Positions 22,888-37,587 of a stretch of DNA of 64,000 bases are shown here, piece by piece. Origin of the DNA: Stercorarius parasiticus (lineage: Eukaryota; Chordata; Aves; Charadriiformes; Stercorariidae). Position 1 is the stretch's first letter. Each line of letters begins with the position of its first letter. The notes beneath the pieces were generated by a model. The model did no database searches. It was not told where the DNA came from and saw only the letters and a list, made by a program, of their open reading frames with translations. A program made the position numbers and the translations under genes. The stretch covers positions 744,001 through 808,000 of the forward strand of contig VWZL01001969.1 of NCBI GenBank assembly GCA_013396915.1, written 5' to 3'.

Positions 22888-25883
22888 AAATCTTGTCGAC
22901 AAGAAGGCATTGTCTGCATCACAGCTGCTGCATCAGAGCAGCCTAAACAGAGAGTATCATGACTGAGCAAATCGGCAGTTGCCAGCGGGTGACACATCAT
23001 CTCGGTGACTCGACAACCGACTGGGGTTGTGGCATTCTTCAGTGTGGAAAAGCTACAAAAACATACTGCCATTTTCAGAATGGACTTGTCACAGTTTACT
23101 GGTCCCATTTAGAGAGTAATCCTTGGAATTTGCCCATGCTTCTGTCGTAGTCTGTCTACTAGAAATACTGTGTGAAGCAAAAACTATTCAGCATCATTGG
23201 AGCAATATTATCATTAGAGCCTCAGTTTGCTACGGCTTCCAGTAGTTAAAGTGTTGCTGAATGACATAGAAAGGTTAAACTAAGCTAACTATAATTATTG
23301 TATGGTAGAAATGTAAAATGTCTTCATAACTAGCTAGGTTTTTAAAGAGAAATTTTTTCTGAAGAACAAGTAAGAGGAGACAAACAACTGCTAAGAAAAG
23401 CATTGATCAATCTCGTGGGTTCTTTGATTGTTTTTCTGTTTTGGGGGGGTTGTTTGTTTGGGGGTTTTGTGTTGTTTTTTTTTAGCAGGCACGCCAGTTA
23501 CAAATTTAGACAAAAAACAATTTAACAGTTTGGAATTCAAGTCAAACTTCATTTTTTTAGAGCAGCAAGTTGCATCTTCTAAACCGCCTTCTTTTTATAG
23601 AGGTAATTTTTGTTATTTTCAGAAGGTGGCATGCTTGACGGCACCATTTGTAGTCAGCAAATGACACGCTAAGATGAGTGAGAAACAAACCTGCGGGATA
23701 TTTTGCAAGCAGTCATAGTCTGCAGGTTTACAATTGGACGTGCTCTTATCAAACTAGAAAAAAAACTAAAATCAACATGGAGGTTTTTTTCCATAAAAAT
23801 TAACATTGCCAGGTAATGGTGAAAAGCATAGATATTTTAAATTTTCCTTTCTTGGCTATATCTGGTTGGTTTGGATTTTCGTTGTAACCGGCATTCAGTA
23901 TCTGTGTGTGAATATCGATGTGTCTCTTGACCTACCAAAGACCAAGCAAGCGAAATGCTATTTAATCTTGGATCACTTCTCAAGACAAGAGAACAAAAGG
24001 GTATGCATTTAAAGTTTTAATTTAAAAGCAATTAATTAGCTTTTTCAAGTTTTTTGTTTCCTGCCTCAGCACTCCTGATGTGTTATCCTGTAACGCTCCG
24101 TAACGGTGCTGTGGGCTACACGGGAACTTCATCCCAAGATTGTTGAGTACCCAAAAAGGATAAGTGGGAGCTGCCGAACGGCGCGATCAGCAGTAACAGG
24201 GGTGCCATGATCATAGAATCGGCTGTATTTTAGAGTCATTTTCCAGAAACAGAACAGCTGGGTTCTCAAGCGGGAGGCAAACTTTTTGTATGAAAAGAAA
24301 ACAAACACAAACTAGTATGAAAATCCTTAGTGTTGCCGTAGCTCAGCATTTGCTTCACTCAGCACAAAAGCAGTTTGCAATAGTTTTAATACGCTGGAAA
24401 AGCCAGGGGGAGGAGGGTTGGAAGTGGGTCTGAACAGGCTCAACAATTCATTTTGTATTTATATAAAATATTCCCCGCATACCTGTGCATATTTGTGCAA
24501 CTGGAAAATCCTGTGTCGTAAAATATCTACACTAATACCGGGTGCTGAAAGCAAAGGCAACAGCAGAATTTGCCTTTGCCTGTTCAGCCTGAGGTTCTTC
24601 AGGCAGGAAATGAGTTTGGAACGAGATATCACAGAATTACGTCAGAAACAAAGATTTTTATCTGTGCACTTAAAGAATGCAAAACACGTAGGTTTTGCTG
24701 TAGTATAATTCTTTGCTGTAAATACATATTTGCTTGTTTCCCCCTCACTGTATGGTCCACATGGCATTCTGCATTTTATTTTGCCTCTAAACCTGTAAAG
24801 ATTGGGAGGGTTTGGGTATTTGTTATTACAAGATTTTCTGGTCTAGCGCTTTGCTGAATGCTAAGTTTGCCTTTACCACAGCAGGGAGAGGCTGTTCTAG
24901 CTCGGGTTCTTTCACGCTGTAGCGCTCTTTCTTTCTAGTCTGCTGAAGTGAATTACTGCACCGTGGCCAAAACGAAACAGCAAACCCCGACGCCGCTTGC
25001 GTTTCAGCCAGGGACACAACATCCAAATTGGCTTCAGGATCGGTTGGGTCTGATCCTATTTCCACTGAAATGTAGAGAGAAGACTCGTTAATCTTAAAGG
25101 AAAAAAAAAAAGAATCAAGACCTATAATTTGATAGGCCTCTAGTATTAATTTTAAACTCTCTTTTCAGAAGAAATACTACTTTTATGAAAGAGCTTCAGT
25201 CTAAGTTTCTATAAAAGGAGACTATCATGAGAGAGCTGTAAGTGCATAAACTTTGTAAACGTTACTCACCCAACCTGCTCCAGCACTCCCCCGTCACAAC
25301 CAGGGTTTGTCCCTGCACTCAGAAATAACTGAATCCTTGCGCATGTAAAGCGCTCGGGCAAATCCACGCAGAGCTATTTCAAAGTTTGAATTATTTACTA
25401 AAACACCTAATAGATATCCACATTTCAGGATAGAGAGCAGCCTTCTGTCCAAGTTCTGTAACTGTTTTCCTCCCTAACTAAAGACTAGAGGTGGGGTCCA
25501 ATTCCGGCACTTCAGCGAGGCTATAGGAGGAGGGGCTGTGCTGCTGGTTCACTCTGGCAGTAAAGCTCGCGGCTTCCTTTCCTCAGAAATCAGGTTTTTG
25601 CATGACTTGCATTTGAATATATTGATCAGCGATTGATGGGCAAAAAGATGTCAACAAAAGTTGCATATAAAAACATTTTCCAAGCTTTTAGACATATCTC
25701 TCATATCAAGACATTCTTTGTTTTAAAATTTTGTATTTTTGTATGTGACCTAGTTTTTTTCAAAAATCTTGTTCCTACGAGATTAGAAAACTTGAGAGAA
25801 TCATTTACATATTTATTAAAATTAACATAAAAGGCTTGCCTTTGAAAGGTAAAGTTGGTAAATACACACTGTTTAAAAATGCC

Positions 25884-25889
25884 AATAAA
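25884..25889 (+). terminator. MGAT5: Candidate poly(A) signal for MGAT5
   Basis: AATAAA on the + strand, 3.6 kb after the MGAT5 stop, inside an AT-rich, 3'-UTR-like stretch (about 25600-26030). T-rich and GT-rich sequence follows, including GCAGCTGTGTGTTTGCTTG near 25993. Another AATAAA lies at 29277-29282. Choice between them needs transcript data. Confidence 0.3.
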
Positions 25890-28800
25890 AACCTCATTTA
25901 TTTCATATATGCAAGTTGATTTGCACATGTATAAATAGAGTTGCTTTTTGCATTTTTTGCTTAGTTTCTGTTTCTTTTTGTAATTTATAGTTGCAGCTGT
26001 GTGTTTGCTTGTTTATATCAGATTATGTTTCTCCTACAAATATTTAATGGTTTATGTGCCTTTTTTTACTTTCTTTGGGGTTTGGATGAGTGTTTGGAAT
26101 ACGGGCACTGTCTGAACAAGTATAATGGAACACTAATTACAGGTAAAAACAGCGCTTGATGAGTCTACAACTTAGCGGTGTGAATTTTGAATGGTTTTAA
26201 GTAGTGGAGAAATCTGTTCTGAAACTCTAAAGTAAGGGTTAGTAAGATAAAAGATACTATAATAGTTCTTGCAAAACGTTGCTACCCTTTACAGAATATC
26301 TGTAATTTGCCATGAGAGCTCCTGCTGGGATGGGATGTCTGTTCAATGAGCAGAGAGCAAACTGAAGCCGTTAATTCTCCAAGGAAAACCTCTAGAAACA
26401 GCCGTAGCTGATTTTGACCAGCAGGAAAATTGAAGATCCACATTAAAGTTTGTGAGGTGGTGGGTTTTTGGATAAAGCCCTGCGTAGATGGAAGTGCAGG
26501 GGGTGATTCTGGGCGCTAACAGGAGAATACAGTCCTTTTACGATACCTAAATTGACAACTCTCAGCAGGGAGGGAACTCTGGATATTCAGCTGAAAGGTT
26601 CTGTGGGTATCGGGCACAAAAGGGGTTGTTAGCCCATGTCTTCTCACCTAATCTTGTACTACCATCCTTTAAAATCCTAGTCAAGGTCCTTGGTTTATGC
26701 TTGACATGAAAGACATGCCCTCCCCTCGCAAAAATGAGCGTCCCGTCTCAATTACAAAGGTGATTTATGAGCTTGCAGCACTTCTCATGTAAACAAAACC
26801 CAGATTGCTTTCTCAGGTATGTATTTTGTTCCTAGTGCATTTCAGGACCAGGTTTTGCTAGTAAGATAAATTAAATGGGATGGATCGGCCTGGATACCAT
26901 CTCATCCAAGTCTAATTAACTTCGTGACTCCCACTGGCTTCAGTGGCAGCAGAACTCCTCCATTCATTTTTCTTCAAATTAAAAAAGCAGCTCTCCCTTT
27001 TTAATAATTATAAAGCACTGTATCTTACCAGATACAGACCAAACGCTGCAGGTTATATTGTACACATAGCAGCAGCCGGCTTCTCTTGCTGTTACAGCAT
27101 ATATCATCTCTAAGTTGATGTTACTTATTATTAAAATATCAGTTGAAAACTTGGTTAAATAGCTGTTCCGTCTACAGTTTGGAGTTGGAGGGGTTGGGAT
27201 GTTTGTTTTGTTGTTTGGTGTCTTTTTTGTAAGAGTTTATTAGTTACCAGTTTTCAATTTCGCAGTCGTTTTTCCAGGGGTGCTATAACATTTTGGCATG
27301 GCTGTTTCTCGGTGGCGTTTGCCCTCCAGCTGCTCTGCCTTCAACTCCTGACTTGCCATCTCTTTCCATTTCTAGTTCTCCTTCGGTCCCGTCGGTTTAG
27401 GGAGGGCTGTGAAGTGGAAGAGAATAATGCACTGACAGATGTATGCTTTCGTTCAGGCTGAAAAAGGCCAGGGACAGACATGGTTTCGTTGAGATATGCT
27501 TTAATAATCTTGCTGTAAATGTAACATCAAAACATATTGTTTTATGGGCAGTGACTTAAATCTCGTCTTCATATTTTTAAGCAGCTCTATAGGGTTTTTT
27601 TTAAATTACTTTGTAATTTCCAAATATTATATTTAAATGGAATGTGTAAACAGCAAACTCCGTGTATCAAGTGTAAAATGTTTACTGTAGAAATGTGTTG
27701 AAAACACCAGAGGCTGGACCCCAGAATGCCTCAGATGAGGCTCGTTTGTGTTCTTTCTTACAGGGAAAAACAACAAAGTGCAACCGTTGCCTGTGTCTCT
27801 TGCATTTGTAGGTGTAATCCTTCGTGTGTTCATAGAATTAAGAACATACGATAGTATGTTTTAATTTGGTAGAGCTCTCAACAGCACTAAGCCACCTGTT
27901 TATTAAATGGGTAAACAAAATCAGGTCCTCAAAGATTTGATGAAATGAGTGATAGCCCCACCTTCCACACACACAGACGGCTTTTTAAACATTCAGTTGT
28001 GATCAAGTGAATGATACCCCTCTCTCTGCTGGGAAGATGAGAGCAGGTCCCTCTAACTCAGGTGGGCTATGCACGCCACAGAATTTGTCCCCTTGCGTCA
28101 GGGCTCACAGATGTGCAGCGTTGTGGCCCCACTGTCCTCATGTTTCACAGCAGCAACAACACGCGGCTGCTGCCCCACGCAGGGCAATGTGTCTGTGTTG
28201 CGCTCTGGAACACTAGCCCTTGGTCACTGCTGCTCCGCTCCTGGCTGGCCACAGGGCAGGGGCTCCATCCTCCAGGAGCCAGCAAAATCCCTGGTTTTAA
28301 GGAGAGCATGTAAATAACGCATTCACTGGAGTCATCCAGGCACTTGGCAAAGGCCACGCGATGCGTCCTGGCTCGCGTTCCACCAGCTGCAAAGTAGTTT
28401 GAAGTATCAGATAGGTCCACCATCAGTCAAGTCTAACTTGCTGTCTGAAGGCAGTTAATTTTAATAGGGTTATACCCCGAACTAATTTGTTGCCTTCGTT
28501 AACAGGTTGTTGCAGTACAGCGACAGGGAAAACCATTTTTAAGAAGTCATGGGTTTATCTGGTTTTCACAAAGGAACGCAGCAGAGGAGGAGGAGATGGC
28601 AGTTTTTACCAGAGGAAAAAAAAGAGTAAATTTTATGAGAAGAGAAAAGTTACCCTGAAGATTCTGAGCGAGCTAAAGGAAAAATGGAAGGGAGTATTTA
28701 CGAAGCTAGTTTGAGCTTGGAGAAGTTGTTCTCCTTGAGCTTTGAGGCTGACCACTGCGGGGCCGGCCTCCAGAGGGGAACTGCGGGCAGCTCTTGGCCT

Positions 28801-31800
28801 TCTGGGCTGAACCTCTCCCTGGAGCAGCCTCTTGCTCCATGGGCCAAGGGGGGCAAAGTCTGAATAATCCCTGTAGCACCCTAAATTCCAACAAAACCTC
28901 CTGAAATCTGCAAGAAAGAAAGATTGCTGCTTTTTGCAGATAATAATTTGGAGTCAGTGAGAGTTTTTAGATGTATATAAGAACTTCAGGGTCAGGCTGG
29001 TACTATGGGTGTTTGGTTTGAATTCTCTCTTAAAAGGTTGATCCTGTGTTTTATTTAAATGGTTGTGTTCCACTATATTACGTTCAAGCAGTTTGATTCA
29101 GAAAGAACAGAACACAGTGATTCAGATACTGTCAAGTTACTGGGGTTCAATAGGATGGGATTTTTTTAATTTTAATTTTTTTTTTTTCAGAAAAGTAAAT
29201 GTCTGTACTTTAATGGCATAGAAAAATGCTTTGTTTTCACTGTTGTAGAAAAAAACTAGGGAGAACTTTATTTTTCAATAAACCTTTTTCTTGTGTGATT
29301 TGGATTATTAATTGTTTTGTGCTTAAATGGGAAGTCTGTGAGCTGCCATTTATCCAAAACGGCCTGTGTGTGGTTTATCCTGGCAATTCCGCAGCTGGGC
29401 ATTTCTGTTGCTGGCCACAGAGGGGAGCACGGACAGTCTCATCCACCCACATCCTGGCCATAGGAACAACAGGCAAGTACTTACCTTTTTGCTTTGTTTT
29501 GTTTTAAATCCAAGTTAGATAATGGATAAAATCAAGGTTCATTCTAGGAGGGCAGTTTTGCCAGTGCAGTAGTTAGGAATTTGTGGTTTCCTAGATATTT
29601 CCAGGACACATATATCAAAAAAGATGCACAATAGAAATGTCCACAGAGTGAAACTTCTGCGGAACTGCCCATTTGTTTCAGTTGTAGCCGTTCCGACGAA
29701 GGGCTCTTTCTGCCCACCCCATTTTCCATAAGCCCAGCCGAGACCCAGGGAAGGCTCCTCTGTTCTCAGCTTCTGCTGGGAATGTTGCGAGGTTTCGGTG
29801 GAGGTGGCCAAGAGCAATAGAACAACCAATGCCGCCGCAGTAGGGAGCAGTAAAATGAATAGTAAAAAACCACCCAACCAACAAACCAAAAAAACCCCAA
29901 AGACCAGCTTTTTTTATCTGTTCTGAAAATGTGCGTTTGTAATGTAGCTGCTACGTACTTTTTAAAACTACACTGGAGAGAAGCAACTCCTCACTTTCTT
30001 ACAATACCTTTTGCCAAGGTTTTTTTTTACGTTGGAGTGTTTTTTTTTTTTACATGCAGTCACACATAACTGAGTAATGCAAAATCAGAATAGTACAGAA
30101 GTCAGGAACTATCGACTTGGGATCCTTTTTATTTTCCCTGTCCCGATTAAGGACACGCCACACTGATGAGCAATAGCATCAATACAAATGTCAAACTGAA
30201 GGGGAAGGTGAAAGGCCTGCAGGGTGGGAGAGGGCTCGTGGCTTGGGCTTGGATATTCATTAGCCAGAATTAGGGAGTTCAGTGTGTTGTGGCTACACAT
30301 GATGGTTTTCTGCTGCCCAGTGCTGGCGGTGCCTCTGCAAGAGCCTTTTATTACTGTTCCGGTGAGGTGAAGTACGTGAATATCCTTCATGTTGCCCCCT
30401 TTTATGGGTATTTCCTTGGCATACTTTACCTCGGGTTAAAATAGGTGAAAATTGTGTTGGTTCTGTGTTGCTATTCAACATACCACAATTCCCAAATGTT
30501 TCCTAACATCTAAATGAGTTAGTGGAGAACACTGCTCGTTCAGTCCCTTGTTCTGGTTATTTTTGGAAATGTTTTCCTTCCTGTTTCATTCCCCTAATTA
30601 TTGTTCAGCTTTGACATTATGAGGAGACATCTGTAAAATGGTGAGCAGCAAGAGTCAGATGTGGGCTGTGTTGCAGTCACATAATGGAAAAAAAATGTAT
30701 GAAAATTGGAATAAAAAAAAATACACACGCCATGCAGCTGTATTGGAAAGATCATTGGGGGAGCTTAAATACTAAATACTTCAACTCTCACACACTTAGA
30801 CTGGGTTCAGTCAAACTCCATCTGGTAGAGGAGAGGCCACAGATGGAAACGTTTTGCAGGGACTTTGTGCCGCTCTCAAAAGCCTCACCTCACACCGACG
30901 CTTCCTCTCCAGCGTGCAAGAGACGGAGCAGCCCAGTTTATAGCCTTATGATGGCCAGTATTTATGGCTGTGCTTGTCGGGTCTTGCACATTTTATTATT
31001 TTACTGATTATGGAGACTGCATTTAACTAAAGTCACGGTAGTAAAGCATTGTTGCCAGAAAAATTGAATATTGTTTGCACCAAAGAGGCCCCAGCTGGTA
31101 AGTCTCACTGTATGACCTGCTTTGTCCCGTGTCCCCTTGGCTTGGAGGTCTTCCTTCCCTGGGGACTTGCTGCAGGACCTGGGAGCGCTGGCTGGCCGAA
31201 GGCATCTGCCTCCTGCACATCTGTGAGCATGTTTGTGGGGAGGGACACTTCAAAGGAGGAAAGTGATGAACAAAAATGCTGAAACAGTAATTCCACCTCT
31301 AAAGAAAATGTACCAAGGTGTGAGCCTTTGGTGTTTCAGCAAGAAAGAACTGTTGCTTGCAATGGAAGTAATTGGTACAGTGGATCTTTGAAGTGAAAGC
31401 CACTAAACCACTAGAGACCCCTCAGCTTTAATTTCCTCCCTGCTGCCGAAGGAGGGGGGAATCGATGTGATTTGCCTAAGGCCGCCCTGCAGGCTTGGGT
31501 TCTGCTTGAGGCTCAGCCCCGGTAAAAGGAAGTTGATGTCACTTGGCCCTTTTGAATAGGTGTTGCCCTGACTCCGCTCCTTGCTCTGTGGTGACGAGTG
31601 ACCATCCTGCAAGGCCGGTGTCATTAAGAGGTGAGTTCAGAAGAATACCGGGGTTGGTGGCAAGAGCGTGAGCTGACAAAATGGCATGTTTCCTAGTTAT
31701 CTGCCAAACTTAGAAGAGCAGCCCTTCTGCCCAGGCTTTGGATAAATGTACTTTCAGCCTCCCTGCATCCGAGCGTTTTTGCTGGTGCCCGTGTCAGTCC

Positions 31801-33887
31801 CTGCTGGATCTGGACGCTGGGGTTCTCCTGATCTGCTCCCAGTGAGCGGGCTGGAGACTGCCAGAGGAGCAGCAGAGTGGGCAACTGATTACATTAAACA
31901 GGTAAAAATTCCAAGAACTGTTTAGTGCTGCCTCAAATCCCGTTCCTGTGGCTGAAAGGAAAACATCAGCTCCCAAACGTGGGAGGAACAGGAGGGGGAA
32001 ATATCCCTGGGTTGTCTGCTATTTGATTTAATTATGATGTCCGATTGCGTAACCCGGCCCCACATGCCAGGCCGCAGGAATGTGTTTTTGTGTGCTCCTC
32101 CTGCGTGGTTACTGCTCCTCCATAAACAGCCACGGCCGCCCTGATGTGCTTTGTCACAGCACCACTTGGTGGCAGCGCACCGAGGCAGACTCTTGGGAGT
32201 GGTGGTGAGAAATTACACAGGTGCTGCGAGCACAGCCAAACGCTTCCCTACCTGTGGGCTGCGACATCCACACAACTCCATGTTCCCCAGGGATAATCGC
32301 TGGGCAAGTAGCTCCAGCGGTTCCTTATCTGTGGCACTGCGGAAGCAGCTTGCTGCTATTGGGGGCCTCGTTAATACTCCAGCCTCACAGACTTCAAAAG
32401 AAAATGGGTAGTAAAGATATTTCTTGAGCGTAAATTTGACTATCTAGGAAAAATGCATTGCCATTGTGGATTAATAAGGCTTAATACTTACCTAGTGACC
32501 TAGCAGCTCCATGAGCTGGCCCACAAAAAAAAAAAGAATGCCAGAAACATCTATATCTTTTCCCAGGCAGCTGGGACTGCAGAACTGCAAACAGCGTTAT
32601 TAGCGGTGAGCAACACTATGGTGCATTCCCAGATGCAGGTGTGCCTAGAGCTGAATTTAACCACATCTGAGAAGCATCTTGTCTGGGGTCTTTACTTCAG
32701 ATCCATTTCTGGAGCACCATTTTCAGCAGGGTGCTTCTTTTGAGGCTCCATTTTTCCATCATAGTTGGATGAATCTTATTTATGGCTTACCTAATATTGC
32801 TAGAAGTGAAATGGATCTAAATCAGCAAATTTCTTGATGACAATCCGGGTTCAAAGAATCTAGCTTTTAGCTGTAAGTGGACCATTATCATTTTCCATTA
32901 TTAAAAATACACCTCATGCCTACCTGGGGCACGGCTTGGGATTCAAGACTGCAGCTGGTGTAATCCTTACTGTAAGAGTTCTTGATAGCTTCCTTCTCTG
33001 CTGAACAATATGGCCAAATTCAAAGCCCCTGCTCAGATTCGGAGTCACTTTCAGGGATTAATTTGCAATTCTGAGTTTGGCCAGACTTTAATAAGTGTCA
33101 GTTTGCAGTCTCTGTACTGGCCAGTGCTGTTTCTTGTGTGAAGACTGAAGCTCCTGCTCTGTGTCCCGTGCACACCAAAGAGGACTCGGCAGCGCTGACA
33201 AGCTTCTGCGGCCTGTGATCACCCAGCAAAGTATTATGTTAGGCAGTGCCAAGTTTCGGGTGATTAGTCCAAGTGCTTTTGAGCTATTTCAGCTTTTGAA
33301 AAGTCCACCTTCGCTTAGCTTAGCTGGAAGCACACTTGTTATCGCATAGTTAGAAAAATCAACTGGCAGAGACATTTAATAAAGGAAACTAATACAGAAA
33401 CGGTTACCTTTGAGGGTGGCTGGCTAGAGCAGAGTGTCTCCATAAACTGGATGAGCAGTTATTTTCTCTTCTATTGTCATGTACCGTACAAAGGCTCCCT
33501 CATGCTCGCTGGCTTTATGCAGCAGGTATATTTGCTTTCATTTCTGAGTATCATTATCTCCTGGTCTTTTTCCTTTTAAGTATCACAAGTATTTCAGTTA
33601 TTTTCTTGTATTTACCTGCTAATATCAGAAATGCTTTGAAGCACCTGTGGTAACCGAAAAGTTTCTGCAATTGGCTTAAGTTAATCTGATAAGAAAAAGT
33701 ATGATTAACTTTTTTAACCACATCTCCTTTTCAAAGGCTACGCAGATGGAGTCTGTACTTACAAACATCCTCTGAGAGCATTCCGGAGTTGCAGGAAGAA
33801 GTGTGAAACGTCATTGACTGAGTGTTCAGCTTTGCTTCGTGCATGAACACACCTGCCTAGTCCTGTGCTCCTATTTACGCTCAGCAT

Positions 33888-33893
33888 TTTATT
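33888..33893 (-). terminator. TMEM163: Candidate poly(A) signal for TMEM163
   Basis: TTTATT on the + strand reads AATAAA on the - strand, 2.2 kb downstream of the TMEM163 stop codon. A variant signal ATTAAA (TTTAAT at 35057-35062) lies closer, about 1.05 kb after the stop. Neither is confirmed. Confidence 0.25.
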
Positions 33894-36110
33894 TAATGTT
33901 TGAGCTGGGCGTTGGTTTGAATGTCCTACATCCTCTCAATGGTCTAGAACTTCTGTGCTGCGAAGGTTACATCAGGAGTGAAGTACCTTGCCCCAGCCAA
34001 GCGGCACGCCTTCTCACGGCCCTTCGGAAGCGGTTGGCACCGGCCTCTGCTACAAACAGGCCGCTGGAGTGCAAGGCATTCTCACAACTAGCAATGAGAC
34101 TGGAAAAGTAATAAAGTCCCCGAAGAGGCGGAAGAGGGTAAACAGTACTAATAAAACTAATAAAACCATGCAATGTCTAATACTGGTATGTTCAGGCTCT
34201 GGTTCTAGGATTCCGAGGCTGAAATGCTGGACAAAAGCTAGTTAATCAGTGGGGAAATATCTGTTCCACAGTTAAAGAAGCACAATGGGAAAATACCAGG
34301 ACTAAGCAAAAGGATAACGAATTAGGAACTTGTGTAGGAAGAAAGGGTCTTGGGGTGGTATTTGATGCTTTAAAATCCACCTGTGATGAGTACAGTGACA
34401 ACTCCTATACTTTCTGGATTCCTTTTATGAAGTAGTGCTTTGTAAGCGTTGTACTTACTTACATGAGTGACATGATGATCTCTGACATCACCCTGTGACA
34501 GCAAGGCACAAGCAGCATCACCACCGATAGCAACAATATTATAAAGTTTGCATACAAGTGTTTATAGAAACTTAATTGACCCAAAATATGTGTAAACAAA
34601 CTATAGCAGCAGAAAAAAAATCATTTTGCCATAAAGAATTTTCTGGTTCAAGCAGAACTGTGTGTCATCTGTATTGTGCAGCTCATATAGGCACTGGCAG
34701 GTCAGCGAAACCTTTGGGTGGTCTGGAGTTGGCCTTTAGTAAAGATTCTTAAGGATCTGGCTTGCTAAGTGCCATATGATGGGAAATACGGTTTTAGCAT
34801 CACAAGGCACCAGTAAAAAAAAAAAAAAATCAGTCTAATTGTACATCTACTCAAGTTTGTGTAGTCTATTGTCATGTAGACATGGGCATTTCTGGCTACT
34901 CGGCTACTTACTGTGGTCCTATTTCAAACTCTAAGGTGGACTGTCTGTTTTTTATCCAGCTGTGATAAACAGAAGCAACAATTCTGGTTCTGTGTTGTGA
35001 AAACCAACCTGGAATATATAAAATCAAGAGAAAATAGATATAGCCAGAGAATCCAGTTTAATAGGCTGCTATACAGGAAGACTTTTTTCTATGGTACATT
35101 CTGGAAATAAGTTTTCAAATGTTACTTACAGATACTGTATAAAATAGATACCAGTTTTACTGATTATACATCAAGATTCTTTGATAATTTAACCTACTAT
35201 TAAGTAATATATAAGATGTGTGATGGAAGGTGAGCAACACTTTACAGGACAATCTAAATCTCATAAATAGATCTGTACCTCACCACCAGATTGAGCCACT
35301 GCTGCGCCATCGTCAGACTACAGAGCAACCACAAAGTCACACACGCTGGTACATCTGTGTAAAGTACAATAGAAGATGAAAATCCCATTCCCCAAGCAGC
35401 TCCTCTTCCTTGCACGACTTTTTGGCTTTGGTCTGTACAGTAATACTGTGTGTGCTTGTTTGGTCCATGCAAAGCTATGAACGGTGTCTCATTAAGAAAA
35501 ATAGAATTTAAATTGAAGAGGTATAGTTTCTGTTAATTTAGGATAAAATGAAGTATCTCTCTGATCACAGAAAGGTTTGTACCCGCTCTTTCTGTGCGTC
35601 TATTTGAATGGGAGGGGAGGAAGTAGCTACTTAAGTGTTTTAAGCAACATAGCTCTTGGTGTCCAGACTCTACATAGGATACTCCGTTAGCTGAAGAGAT
35701 TAGCAAGGATTGTACTCCTGGTATAGCATGTGTTTGGGAAAATACAGGCCAGGGGAGGAAAAAACCAAGATCTGAAACTGGCACTTCTTTACCCACAGGC
35801 TTATCACACCATTAAGAACACTTTCACTCTGGAATATACAACATGGCAGCTGGGTTAAAACTGCAAACTGCATGTTTTCTATTGTCACAGGAATCAATAG
35901 CGTACTTGAAAAAAAATGCTGCTGTTTCGCTGAATTGCAAGCAGTGTGCACATATGCCAGTTTTACAGAGAGATTTCCCATTAAAACAAACTTCAACAAA
36001 AACAGACCACGGGAAACAAACTGCATATTTAGTAAAATACCGTTGGCACCACCTGCCAAAATGCACGATGCTGTAGTTTTACAGTCCTTACAGAGGAGAA
36101 GGTGTGATCT

Positions 36111-36171
36111 TCACTCAAACATTTCATAGTGGCGCGTTTGCCTTACGCGGGGTACCATATCAATAAGCAAC
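36111..36171 (-). CDS. TMEM163: TMEM163 final coding exon with stop codon
   Basis: Read on the - strand, TTTCCTCTGCAG-like acceptor sequence precedes G, which completes the split Lys codon. It is followed by LLIDMVPRVRQTRHYEMFE and TGA at 36113-36111. This short cytosolic tail is characteristic of TMEM163 and follows the sixth transmembrane helix. The exon is 61 bases and too short to be obvious as an open frame. Phase agreement with the exon at 37588-37729 (AA plus G) confirms it. Confidence 0.95.
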
Positions 36172-37587
36172 CTGCAGAGGAGAAAGCACAAGAGTGTTGA
36201 TGCAGACACCAGGAAAGCCTTGGAACTGGGGTGTCCTCTTTACTTATAAATTTTCATTTATTTTATGAATTAAAAAGAATTCAGCTGTTGTAACAGCCTC
36301 CTCGAGCTTTCTCCCGATCAGAATTAATTCCATCCTGCAATTAATTCTGCCTAAAAGGGGGTGTAAAACAAACTGTGTGGAGAGGGGCTCTCCTTTAGGA
36401 AGCTGGCTGCAGGGCTGCCTTGAGAAATTCAAACGCACAGCAGCACTCGCTTTTGGCTGGAGAAGCCACGGAGGGATTAGGAAAGGGAGTGTTGTAGCAA
36501 CCTGTTTCACACCAGGCTGCTATAAGATGTAGAGAACTGCAGTAGTTTCACAAAGTATAAAACTGGGTAGTTGCCAAAACAGAATTCAGTTTTATCCTTC
36601 GTTGTGTCTTGGTCACACAATGGCTGAGCAGGCTGTCAAGCAGAGTGATGGCATGTACGTAGCATGAGTTTCAGTAGCGGTACAAAATGCTTCTGATGCT
36701 GTTTGGGATGTTTAAATAAATACTTTTGTATGGATTTACCTCTACAGTTTTCCAGAACAGTTAGTTTTACAATGGAAATAGCGATTATAGTGATTTTTTC
36801 CAAGAATGGTATTCCCCATTAAAATGTTAATTTAATTTTCCAGGTTTAAAAAAAACCCACACAGCTTCCAGATGACAGCTTACTGCAGCCTGGCCAAAGT
36901 CTGCTTCTCAACAGGCACAGTTCCAATTAACTATGCTACATCTCTCCTGTTCTCAGAAAGGGGGATAGAAGACAAAACCCTTAGTTCGATTCCATGCAGC
37001 CAAGGGAAATTGTGGCAGCAATGAAGCGCATGGCAAAATTTCATTTTATTTTATTCTATTTCTGGTGTCGTGAATCAAGAAGGCATCTTAAAATTCAATA
37101 GAAACAACATTTGAAACACGACTGGCTAACCTTCAGTTCAGAAGTTGCTAGAGGGTAGGGATACAATGGAAATCACTAGCAAGGTCATTCTTTAAACTCG
37201 GGTGCCTTACCTTTAACCTAGACTTTCTTTGGAAAAAAGCAGTGCTTAGAAATGTGCCATAAAAGCAATAAGGACTATTTTTATCCAAGATTTGTGGTTA
37301 TTTTTCAAATATTTCAAACCTGGTTTTTCCAAATTCAGGTTTACAAAAGTCTTCTAAAATTATTCCGATTTCTTTGTAACCCTGGCTTCTTTCCAACTGG
37401 CGTGAGACACACACAATCTTCTATCCCTTGCCACACCCTCTGCTTCAGCATTGGCAGCTAGTCTGCTAAATTCCAGTGACTGATTTTACTGGAGTTATAT
37501 AAGCATTTAAGAGCTATGGCTTATTACATTAAAGAGCCAGCCCATCTGCCGTACGTGCCGAAATACCTGCTAGCAGGAGATACTCAC
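36172..37587 (-). other. TMEM163: TMEM163 last intron, 1.4 kb
   Basis: Intron between donor GTGAGTA and the acceptor CTGCAG on the - strand. I see no gene or repeat in it. Confidence 0.85.

Larger units (their letters stand above)
22257..36110. other. Interval between convergent MGAT5 and TMEM163 stop codons, including both 3' UTRs
   Basis: This 13.9 kb contains no coding exon I can support. The left part must be the MGAT5 3' UTR and the right part the TMEM163 3' UTR, but neither end can be fixed from sequence alone. Notable contents are a G-quadruplex motif at 22693-22714, a pyrimidine tract at 22851-22887, and candidate poly(A) signals at 25884 (+), 29277 (+), 35057 (-) and 33888 (-). Open frames around 28007-28423, 30684-31007 and 32151-32427 overlap in several frames and carry no recognisable domain. 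Confidence 0.75.

Noticed and set aside
32151..32427. Open frames of 86 and 68 codons between the two genes
   Set aside because: Overlapping frames without domain or splice structure.
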